64,000 nt of DNA, from positions 509,363,373 through 509,427,372 of the forward strand of contig NC_081415.1 of the NCBI RefSeq assembly GCF_030272615.1, in the 5' to 3' direction. The translations under genes were made by a program, and so were the position numbers. The notes beneath the pieces were generated by a model. The model worked only from the letters and a program-made list of their open reading frames with translations. It had not been told where the DNA came from and made no database searches. Positions 34,901 through 46,900 of the stretch are shown here, piece after piece (position 1 is the stretch's first letter; every line of letters begins with the position of its first letter). Source of the stretch: Cryptomeria japonica. Its lineage: Eukaryota > Streptophyta > Pinopsida > Cupressales > Cupressaceae.

Positions 34901-37900
34901 TTTTGCAATATTGCTAGTAAAAAGCTGATGTAATGTCCCCTTCTTGAAATAGGATTTAATAATAAATTAAAATATCAAAAAAATAAAAAATAAAAAATAA
35001 ATATAATATAATTATAAAATATAAATTTAATTAAGTTTAATGAAAGGTCAAAGGGCATGAAATAAAGAGTTGTGACTATTGGAGGATTCAAGGTATAAAA
35101 GGAGTGAATCAATCATCAACTTGGAAAGAAATGGAGGAAAATACAAGTGACTTTAGGAAGTATAAAATAAATAATTATTTTCAAAATACAGCAATTAAGG
35201 ATGAATAGTTGTGACTATTTCAAAAGGTAGAAATAGTGAAAAGGTGGGTCTCCCTCCCAATTTTAAGATATAAAAGGGAGATCAAATCATTTGGAGGGGT
35301 ATCAATTCAGATCACAACAGTTCAAAGCAGAAATTCAGAATGACACTCAGCAATAGGAATCCAAGAGATTTCGAAAATAATATTTTATTCTCAAAAGGCA
35401 GCAATGAAGGGTGGTGACTCTTTCACCAATAAAATATTAAGGAGAGATCATTACAAGGATTCAATCATCTTTCTATCAATTCAGCAATCATTCAATCATC
35501 ACTCACCAATACATCAAATCAGTGATTACTAAATAATCACTCATGAATCCATCAACGGAAATCATTCAATCATCCAACAATCATCAATGGAGATTCACCA
35601 ATTAAGAAAATCATCATCAAATATCAATACATTCAACTAAATATACAATTCAGAAATCAATCAACAATCATTTTAGAATATCGAATTGCAATCATCTACA
35701 GTCAATAAAATAACTCAATTGATCAATTCAAGGCAGAATTCCAGAAATTCACTCAGCAGTACATATAATTCAAATATTATTCAAGGGATTGATTTTAAAT
35801 CCATCAAGACATGTTATTTAGCAATAGTCTAGCAAACATACCAAGTTATCAATTTTGAATTCTAGTTAGTACTTGCGAATCGGACAGGGTCCGAGCCAAT
35901 GGAGTGAGCTAAGGTTTGGAAGGAAAGGGTCTTTTCCTACCCTTTGGCGAGCTAGGGACGGGATCCTTGGTATTGTCACCGGACAAGGTCTAGGCTCACG
36001 GGGTGAGCTAGCATTTAGAGGGATGAGGTCTTTTGTCCTACCTTTGACAAACTAGGGATAGGGTGCTTGATTTTGTCACTGTTGAGATAGGGATGGGGTC
36101 TTTTAGCTGACTAGATTTGCAAAGTATTTATGGGGAATTCACAACGTGATCAACTTGGGTATTTGTTGTGCGAATCGCACACCTATCCCCGTCTTGGACA
36201 GGGACCCCCCAGTTTGTGCCTTTCTGTCCTACCCTAAAATTTGGCTAAGTCTGGAATATCCTGATCTTGAAATTTGGCTAACTCTGAAAACTGAGGAAAC
36301 CTCCAAAAACTAGAATTTGCAATGTAACTCCTGGAGGTCTGAAACCACTCTCAAACATCCTAAAAGTATATATGGAATATAACTTCTTTCTTATACTTAA
36401 ATGTTATATTCCATATGCTCAATTCCGGACCCAGCAGCCAAAAGTTGAAAAGTTAAAAGTTGCCAAACGACCTTCAAGGTCCGAGATTCACTTTAAACAT
36501 CATTTTTGGACCCTAGGGCCGAAATTTCTAGATATGACAAAATCGCAAAAAGTGTTTCAAGGTCCGAAAAACACTTTCAGTGTCCATTTTCGGACCCTGG
36601 GGCGAAATGTTTTAAAAACGCGATTTTGCAAAAACGCCTCCAGCTCCGAAATCACTTAAGTCCTTCTTTTCAGACCCCTGGGTTTAAAAGCGCGAAGTTT
36701 TAAAAAGGATGCACTAGGTCCGAAAACTGGCGAAAGTGCCTTCAGGTCCGAATTTCACTTAAAGCACCAATTTCGGACCCTAGGGCCGAAATTCGAAGTT
36801 TCTTCTAAATTTAAAAAACACGTTTCAGATCCGAAATTCGCCAAAAGCGCTTCAAGCCCCGAAAAACACTTAAACGCCCAATTTCGGACCCTACCTCCGA
36901 AGTTCACATTAAAATCGCGAAATTTCCAAACGCGCTTTTAGGTCCGAAATCTGGGTAAATTCGCCAAAAGACGTTTAGCGTCCAAAACTCCGAAGTTCAT
37001 TTTAAAATCTCGAAAACTCAGAAATTTGTAAAAACGCCTTCAAACTCCGATTTTGTAAACATGTTTAAGTCCGAAGTTCACTTATATTGCAAAAGGTGGT
37101 TTAGCTCCGAAAATGAGAGTTCGCCAAAAACGTGAAAAGCTCCGAAAACACTTTAGATGCTCATTTTCGGACCTTGGGGAGAAAACTAAAACGTGAAGAG
37201 TTGCAAAGTGGCCCTTAGGTCCGAATTTGCCTTTAAAATTTGCGAAATATATGCAAGCTCTGAAATTTGCAAAAGGATGGCAAAGGTCCGAAATTCGCCT
37301 TGAGTCCTCAAAATCGAACCCATGAGCCAAAAGTGAAAGGTTTTGAAAATTCACAAAAAGTTTAAATACTCCGAATTTGCAAAAACGTCCAAAAGGGTCC
37401 GAAGTTTTTGCAAATTTCAAAGGTGCCCTCCGTTCTCCGAAATTTACCAGAAAAGCATGAGAGTTAGAATTTTAAAATCTGCAGAAGTTCTCCAAACCTC
37501 CAGAATCGCGCCATAAACCCATTTAAAACGTCCAAGACTCCAAAGGTAAAATCACGCAGAAGTAAAAGACCAAGGATCAGATTTCACAATCGAAGAGAAG
37601 GATAAGCATTTTCAAGATACATCTCACAAAGAGCTTCTCAAGTCAGACGTCGTAATTAAATGTAATGTTTGTTAAATTAAATTATTTAACTTTTCAAATT
37701 AATTTAATTAAGTGCAATTGGTTGATCGCAGGACGTCATCGAAGAACCAGGAGAAAGACCTGAAACGCAAATCGAGGAAGGATTGCAATTCAAGGCCAGG
37801 CGCTGAAGATTGGAAAAGAAAAGATGCAGGAGCGCAAGAGCAACCGAGCATTGGGAACCGTGCCGTTGAACATAGATGAAGCCCACTGGCGAAATTGAAG

Positions 37901-40900
37901 GCAAAAGGCAAAGAACACTCAGTCTACGCATTCTCAAGAAAAGGAGACACAGATGGATTTAATTCAAGGAATTCAATTCCTAAAAAGCTGAAATTGCTTT
38001 ATTGTAAACTGCCTATGGCTCCCGTGCAGGATATTTTTGTGGATAACTATTCCCAACCACCAAGAAGATTGGATAGACCTGAATTAAAGCCAAATAGTGG
38101 CAAGTAGTTGAGATAGTTGCTGGTTGGATAACTGAGAATTAATTCGGCATGGGTCAAAGCTGTCAGCTTCTGGAAGACAGATCAGGGCCCTTGGATGCAG
38201 TCCATCCTGGCCTCTGATTCAAAATTGTAATATCTATAAAAGGCAGAGGCCTTTCTTTTGTAAAGGGTTAGAGATGGTTAGAGATTGTTAGAGATTGTTA
38301 GATTGTTAGATAGTGAGATGGTTAGATAGTTAGATTTTAGAGTTAGAATAGGTTAGATCTTACCAATAGCATAGAGATGCTGCAGAAATTGTTGTAATAG
38401 GCAGTTGAGATCAATATATAAGCATTGATTTGGTGTTTATTGTCTTGTTTTCATCCTGTTTGCATGGTTTCTTTCAGCATTCTAGATAGATCTTTCTATT
38501 TTGGGTGTGCAGGGGTTTGATAGATTCAGGCTCATACCACTGAGGATAGGCTGATTGTGTATCCTTTTGTGTGGTTAACCTGAGCCTTCGATTGTGCTTA
38601 GTTCAATTGCAGGTGTCCGTCTGAGCTGTGCCAGAATTGGGTGCTTAGCCGTGCGTCTCCAATCTGAAAATTTTCCAAGTTCCTTTGAAGATTGCACCGT
38701 TCCTGCAAGGTTGTGAGCCATTCTGGCCAAGCAGGAATTGGTTATGTTGAATCTGTCTACCCGCATACCCGTGTTGTTAGTTTTAGATCTCCTAAACCTT
38801 TCCTTTTGCTCTTTATTGCATAATTCAAGAATCATAGCAGACTAGCTTGTTGCAAATCGTAAGTCCCCTTGTGTTTCCAGCATAAACACATCAAGCCACT
38901 GAGAGATCCCGCAGTCAAGACCTGACAAAAGAAACCTTGAGGTAGTCTCCTTTGATCAAACTTAGAAAACAGCATTAGAGACTTCCTTATCTCAAGAGAG
39001 AGTAGGATAATCAGTCGGCTATTCTACTCTGCGTTGGCCGTATGGAGTTTGCAGCAATGCGATTTCAGACACGTCAACAGTATTGTGCAATGATGTATTA
39101 ACTTGAATATATTTATATATATATTGTAGTCCTTGATAAAAATATTATATCTTGAGTGAATTCTATTATTTTAAAGAATATCCCAAAAGAGGGGCATTAC
39201 AATTGGTATCGGAGCTTTGATCCTACCAGCCTGCAGGGTAATGATAAAACAATGGATGCACTCTACTCTCAACATCAAAATTGGAATACATGGATGACTA
39301 CAAACCTTCATCACCTATGGCTGCAACATGTTGGTTCTCATGAGTCATGGGTATTGCAGCTCAACATCATTTTCACCTATACGCTAGAGCCACATAAAGG
39401 ATTCTAGTAAAGTCACGTCACCACCATCCCATGGCCTTAGAAGCTAGACCTTCAGCAAAAAGAAGAGCTTCATAATCACAAGTGCTCACATCAAGACAAT
39501 AAGCAGCCAGCATACATCATTATTAGATGTGTGGATATACTTTTTAACATCTAAATCTAAGCATGATTTAAACCACAACTCAAACCATCAATGCAAAAGC
39601 GAACACTACAAGGCACTTCAAGTGAAGAACCAAGCTCTTCAAATTGTCCCTCTGTTTCAAGCTTATTTTGGCAACTTGTTGCGCTATATCCATTGCTGAA
39701 ATCAGACTGGTAACACTTTACCTCTTCTTCCTAATTCACTTGAACAATCTTTATATGCATCCTCTTTGTTTTACAATCAGCATGAGAGTGATTGCATGTC
39801 TTGTACCAAAGAAATCGGCTCTCATGATCACCATTTCACAATCATCAAGAACAAGTTCTTCCAACTCAAAATTAGTCATTGCACTTTCATTCATACACTT
39901 TATGTAGAATAGAATCATTCATTTCATCTGCATGTGTACAAATACATATATAGGGATCCTAGTATCTCTAAGAAAACATCCTAGTTTGGGATGGCTTGAC
40001 GAGAAGCAATCTTAGGCAGGGCGGACTATTATGTCCCCTTTTTGAAATAGGATTCAATAATAAAATAAAATATAAAAAAATAAAAATAAAATAAAATATA
40101 AATTTAATTAAGTTTAATGAATGGTCAAAGGGCATGAAATAAAGAGTTATGGCTATTGGAGGATTAAAGGTATAAAAGGAGTGAATCAATCGCCAACTTG
40201 GAAAGGAATGGAAAAAAATATAAGTGACTTTATGAAATATAAAATAAATAATTATTTTCAAAAGACAGCTATTAAGGATGAGTATTTGTGACTCTTTCAA
40301 AGGGTAGAAATAGTGAAAAGGTGTGACTCCCTTCCAATTTTAAGATATAAAAAGGAGATCAAATCATTTGGAGGGGCATCAGTTCAGATCACAAAATTCA
40401 AAGCAGAAATTCAGAATGACACTCAGCAATAAAGGAATCCAAGAGATTTGGAAAATAATTTATTATTCTCAAAAGGCAGCAGTGAAGGGTGGTGACTCCT
40501 TCACCAATAAAATATTAAGGAGAGATCATTCCAAGGATTCAATCATCTCTCTACCAATTCAGCAATCATTCTATCATCACTCACATCAAATCAGCAATTA
40601 CTAATAATCTCATGAATTCATCAAAAGAAATCATTCAATCATCCAAAAATCATCAATGGAGATTCATCAAATCAGAAATTCATCATCAAATATCAATTCA
40701 TTCAACTATATATACAAATTCAGAAATCAATCACAATCATTTTAGAATATCAAATTACAATCATCTACAATCAATAAAATAATTCAATTCATCAATTCAA
40801 GGCAGAATTCCATAAATGCACTCAGTAATACATATTATTTCAGAAATCCATTCAAGAATTATTCCTAAGAACACTCAAATATTTCTCAAGGAATTGATTG

Positions 40901-43900
40901 GTAATTCCATTAGTAAATATTATTTAGCAATAGGCAAATACACCAAGTTGTCGATTTTGATTTCTAGTTAGTACTTGTGAACCGGATGGGGTCCTTGGTA
41001 TTGTCACCAGATGGGGTCTGGGCTCACGGGATGAGCTAGGGTTTGGAGGGACGAGGTCTTTTTCCTACCACTGACAAACTAGGGATGAGGTCCTTGGTTT
41101 TGTCACTGTTGAGTTGGGGACAGGGTATTTTAGCTCAGCAGATTTGCAAGGTATTTACAGGTTCATGATTTGATCAACTTGGGTATTGTACAGGGATTTT
41201 TTGACTTGAGTATATTTATATAGATTGCAATTTTTTTATAAAACTATTATATCTTGAGTGAATTCTATTATTTTAAAGAATATCCCCAAAATGGAGACAT
41301 TACAGCTGAAGAGAGGTAGAGAAGGCCATGAAAATGATGGAAGAGATCAAAAGCAGTACAGATGGAAAATGACCATGTTGAAGCATGTTAAGTATTAATC
41401 GATTTCTCTTGATAATACTGAAAAACTGAAACTCCTTTTACATCTCTTTGCATAGATTTTAAATTTTCTGTAATTAACTAGAACACAATTCTAAAATTCC
41501 TTCTGTTCTATCTCCTTCCATTGTAAATACCATTTTGTTTTAGTAATCACTCGTTTATTGTATCTTAGATTGTCTCATACACATTTCGCACTCTTTCATA
41601 TCATTATCATTTACCCTGTTGGAATGCTACCACTTGAATATATCCTAATATTAGCTACAAACTGGGGAGCACTCTCATTTATCTAAAAAATTAAATTAAC
41701 TAACTACACCATTACAAAAAATTTGCAATTTTCTTGCCAGTCCTGGGTGAAACAGAAACAAGAAATTGTCAAAAAGCACAAGAACATCAGGGCATGCCAT
41801 GAGTAGAGCAATAACAAGAAATCATCAAAAAGCAAAAAATTAACAAGGCATACACATTCTTCTTTATACAACATCACAAAATTTAATAATACATACCTCA
41901 TGGAGGAGAAGACACTCTATTATGTAGTCTTCCCAATCAATCCCACTTTTCTCATTCTTCCTTTTTCTTTTCTTTGATAATAATGACAAAGCACTTGTTT
42001 GTCTCAATTTATCTTTTATTTGTTCTTCATAACTTTGTCCAGCATTATCCTTCCAACACAAATATTTGCTAATTGACTTCTTCACTTCATTTATGCGTAA
42101 CTTGGCAGCATTTATTTTATCACATCTCCTGCATGTTAAGAATTGTTCAAAATAAGTATTAATTTTGAAAACTGATGAGGAATCAAGAGATTAGATTAAT
42201 ATGCCTGCATTGGGTGGAAGCATAGTTTGTTATTGCAAGTTCAAACATTATGATGGGGAATGGCAAAAACAATCTTGCATACAAACAAGATATCAACATA
42301 ATGTACTGCAAAGAATATGGATAAAGTATGAATTGAATTCAATAGAATGTAAACTGCCATACATGGTTAGGATGGGCAGTAACAGAAACCAATAATTGAG
42401 TGCAGTCTTTTTACAATCATTTTAAGGTTTGGACTCTTGAGTCTTGACAATCTTTTTTATCTCTGAATCAAGAACATTGTTTTTTACAGAATTGTTATAT
42501 TCTATATTGAGTAAATTTCCCAGTTCTCTACACCTTTTTGCATGTGAAACATATTTCAGAAAATCTGAGAGTTTCTTAACATTCCCAACAGTTTTCTATA
42601 GGGAAATCTTGAATCCAGCCTTGATCATAGAAAGGACTTTCCTAAATGTAATTCAAACAAGGAACAACAAAAAGTCATATTTGTTAGGTTCTCGTGATAA
42701 GCATTTGATGAAATTGATAAACCCTGCTATTTGTACTAACATTTATGATTTATTGTTAACATGTTGACTCCAAAGGCTTTATACACCTGAAGTATTTTCA
42801 ATTTTTTGCTAAATGCCACACTAACCATTAGACCACCCCTACTTTCTTGTCTTAGCTTAGTTGTGTTGTATTCAACAAGTCCTTATTTCTTACAAGTTAC
42901 AAATAAAAGGGAATAGATATCCAATGAAGATCCAGGAGACCTGTTTAAAGTATTATTGCACTGACCTTGCACGGGCCTCTACACTCGCCACAAAAGATGG
43001 TGGCAGGGCATCCGAATCTTCTTGTGTATTCAAAAGCTGCTGCATTGAAATCTTTTCCTGTGGAAGAGTAGATCTACCAGGATATTTGACTAGGGTATTA
43101 TGCTCACATCCTTGACTCTGTACCATAATATTTTGCTGCCTCCTCTTGATATTATCTTCATTGGTAAGCACTTTTTCTCGTGTCAAAGGAAGTTCTTGTA
43201 GAAACTGACCATAAATACTAGCTAAGGACTTTGCTGACAATTTAGATTCAAATGTATCTTTGAACATACTAGTGTCATTTGTATCACCAGTACGTAAGCA
43301 TGGCCGTGAGTGTTGCTCATCCATTTGAGGATTGCCAGTCATGTCTACATGCATTCCATATTGTGCCTTTTCCAAGCTCAACATTGAATGTTTTTCTATA
43401 GCTAAATCCTTGGATGTTGTACAAGGCCGAATTGGTGACAATTTGACTTCAAAAGAAAGTGATACAGTTTTGTCAGTCCCAATTCTTGCCCTCTTTGGGC
43501 ATTCTTTATCCTTAGAAATGCTTTCCTTCCCCCTGGATTTTGCATTCGCCTTTATCTCCATATACTGCAAAAGAAATAAATTAGAAAATGACAAGAATTC
43601 TATTTCATTATGTCTAGTTGAAAAATATCTAAGTAGGCCATGTCTAAGATTTAATTAGTGATTGTAGTAAGAAATTGATGTCGCAATTTAGAAAATGATC
43701 AAATTTGGCTTGCCTGAAGAAAAAATATATATAATTGAATTGTGAAAACAACTCTTGGAAAACAAATAGCATAAAATTCAAAAAATATTTTCAACTATGC
43801 AAACTGAGTGTGATAATCTGATAATCTTATATTTACTGTTTTCTGAACAAATTACTTATGAAACAAAGATTGATATTTACTGTTTTCCTACAAATCTGGA

Positions 43901-46900
43901 CTAGAATGGTTTTGACCACACCCTAAAACTATTAGAAACACTTTTGGCAACATTTCTAAACATCACACCAATTGTAAAAATTGATGAAAATGACTAAAAA
44001 TTGGTATACGTGAAGCATATTCTTGCAAATAAATTGTGAGATCTATTCATCACTAACTTAGTAGGGAAGTTGAAAACTAAGGAGATTTTCCGATGGAAGG
44101 CCCATGGGAACAGAGAACACTAGCACAGATGGAAAGACTTTTAACCACAAATAGCTCACTAACGCCAATAAACCCATCTGCAAGGTTATTCCTTGAGAGG
44201 ATTTCTAGAATATGGCTCCTTCTTGGAGTCTGTTTGGAAGGTTTCATGATGGAAAAATGAGAAGCCACCTTCTTTACTAGACTAAAAAAAATAATATGTG
44301 AGATTCCAAGAACCCCAGGAATCATGTTTCCCAAGAATTGGAGATAAAATATGTCAAAACACTTACAATAGGTTAGTTCTGCACCTGACCTTTGTATTCA
44401 TGGCAAGATTAAAATAAAGTAGATTTAGTGATAATGCTTGTGATCATATAAGCAGACATCTATAATTTATGATGATGTATTCCAATAAATCTTTTTCAGC
44501 AGGGATCCTAACATTTCCTTGAAATTATCACAAGTTTTCAAAATCTTAACCCATATATCATGACATCACTGCTAATATACAATAAATTAGTTTTTCTGTC
44601 TATGTACGCATCAAACTCATGGTTTATTTCTCCGTCTTTGGAACTTTTATAAATGGACCATACACCTTGAGCAGTGAAGCTAGCAGTTAAGTTCCAACAG
44701 CCATTATGGAAGAGCTGTTAGGTCTGTTGCCAAGGGGCACCAATAATTATTGCTGCTGTTATTTCAAAAATGAACGTAGTTATCTTCAATTAGGAAGACA
44801 CTTGGTATAATTAGGTTTGAAAGCCTTGTGAATAGGGAACACAACATAATTAAGGGAGCATATATCAAAGACATGAAAAAATCTGCACTCCTACAAATAC
44901 TATCATATACTGTCAGGGAATCTAATTACATATGAACAAGACAAAGGAAATGTTTATAATAGCTTGACAAGAAAACCACAGTAACTTCCAAACGTATCCT
45001 AAATACCTTTTTCCTCTTATCAAATAAGTACTTGGTCCTCCACGAATAGCATATATAAACTGTACTAAAAGTAACATTGTTCAGTGATCTATTACAAGTT
45101 GTGATGAATGTACCCTGATATCAATTTTAATCAACACCCCACAACATAGTTAAAGCAGCATTGGTCAGAGGCGAGAAAAACATATGCATTCCTACAAATA
45201 TTATACTATGTTGTCATGGAATCTGGGATGTACAAAGAATAACCTAATTGCATGTGAAGAAGACAAAATGTTTTTACATATTTCTGTAAGAGCTCTCCAA
45301 GAAAACTACATTATCTTCCCGATTTTGTTGTTTATAACTAGGTAAGAGGGTTCGGATTGCCTTAAGGCAACATCCGAACCCTCATAGGACTGGGTCCTAT
45401 CCATAAGGCAACGAGCCCCCCACATAGGAATGGGTCCTATTCATAAGGCAACGTGCCCCCCACATAGGACTGGGTCCTATCCTAAAAGATAACGTGCCCC
45501 AAGGATAAGCCCAGCCCTATCCTAAATACCCCACGCTACAACAAATATTGGCGCCCAAATTAAAGGAGGCCGACTTGCAATAAAACAATGTTAAAGATGC
45601 ATATAAAGATAAGACACCTTGCAATTCATATCAATAAATGTAATCAGTGAAATAGCTCTGCAATTGAAGGTGTGAAATAAAGGAGAAGATTGGGCGAACC
45701 TGTTCGAGAAGATAGAAGGCATTTAGTATCCCTTGATGAAGACTTGATGTATTTAGAAGGGCAAATCTGATATGATAAAAGGGATCAGATCTGCAGAGTC
45801 CAGCTAAGTATTGTATTTGTGCAATTAAGAGAGAATATATAATCTGACCTGTGGGTCTTTAATGCTGGGTTTTTCCTCCTTGGAGGTTTTCCCAGGGTAT
45901 TTGCGTTTGTCTCTTGTTTATTTGTTTCATTTCTGAGTTTACTGAATTATGGTGTAACAAAATATCACAAATCTGATTAACAAACCAAGGGCATAATGAA
46001 AAGACAAAATTACTGATCTAGGGCACAAAATTAACATGGTATCAGAGCTAGGTTATACTAACCCTCAAATTTCAGTAAGCTCTTACCTTCAGGTTTCTGT
46101 TCATCCTTTATTAAATGACAGGGGAGAAGTTAGAGGACATCATCGGGTCCTCATCAAGGAGTCATTCTTTAATTCATTGTGGAGATTCGAGTGAAGAACC
46201 TCCTTTCAGATTTTCAGATCTCTGGAATACAAAGTGCATACTGTGGAGTTATTACCTTATTCAAACCTTCAGAGTTGTTGATTTTCAGAATTGGTCTAAA
46301 CCCTAGATTGCTAACTGTGCTAAGGCACATCAAGAGGAGATTGCGAATTATGGCTCTTGAAGATAGACTGCAAAGATAGTTTCTTTTGGGAAGCCTTCGG
46401 TTTTAGTGTCAAAGTTATCTAAACGCCAACAGGTGCATTTTCCTTAATTCTTTATTAACTTTGTGATGAGAGACTTTATAACTTTGTCAATTTGTTTGCA
46501 TAGGGTTTCTTTGTCAAGTTGTAATTGTTGATAAAATTAAATGTTAAATTGGCCTTAAGGCCTTCAACATTTAATTATATATTAGTTAAGTCATAAACCA
46601 ATTATAAGTGAATCGGTTTATTAGAAACCATCAGGACTCTTGAGAGTAAAGAGTCACAACTTCTCAGGAAGTCGTTTAGTATTATATATCAATATGATAC
46701 GATGTCATTTGAACAAAGATTGATCATTAATTAATAGATGCAGCGAATGTAACAGGAGTTCAATCAAGTTCCTACAGCAATAAAGATAGAGTCGTGGTTC
46801 AACCAAATCTGCAGTTCAATCAGAATACGTCTAGGATTAAGAGACAGTCTGTAACACACGGAAGGATCAATAAATCAAATAATTATCTGTGCATACATCC

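Larger units (their letters stand above)
36164..39079 (+). mobile_element. Nested solo LTR (2916 bp), relative of the giant LTRs
   Basis: Starts TGTTGTGCG and ends GACACGTCAACA, flanked by GTATT at 36159-36163 and 39080-39084. The flanking element's right LTR has the uninterrupted sequence GGGTATTGTAC at this point, which proves the insertion. Its end ACGTCAACA matches the complement of the giant-LTR start TGTTGACGT. It shares with copy 2 a block of CTAAGTCTGGAAT, CTCTCAAACATCCT and TATGGAATATAAC. It carries its own module array (36466-37445), a TATAAAAG at 38235-38242 and a GTTAGA-rich tract after it. No coding region is convincing. Confidence 0.85.
34929..41304 (+). mobile_element. Non-autonomous LTR element with a nested solo LTR
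   Basis: The left LTR is 34929-39201, including a 2916-bp nested insertion and its 5-bp duplication. The right LTR is 40027-41304. Outer flanks are a perfect GCTGA at 34924-34928 and 41305-41309. LTR ends are TGTAATGTCCCC and GGAGACATTACA. The primer site at 39203-39217 (TTGGTATCGGAGCTT) follows the left LTR, so the orientation is plus. A purine-rich AGGCAGGGCGGA precedes the right LTR. The interior is only about 825 bp and codes for nothing recognisable, so the element depends on others for movement. Without the nested piece the left LTR is about 1.35 kb, close to the right one. Confidence 0.88.

Noticed and set aside
36164-39079. Deletion in the right LTR instead of an insertion in the left
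   Set aside because: The GTATT duplication, the TGTTG...CAACA ends and the family match to giant LTRs all fit insertion. A deletion would have to create these by chance.
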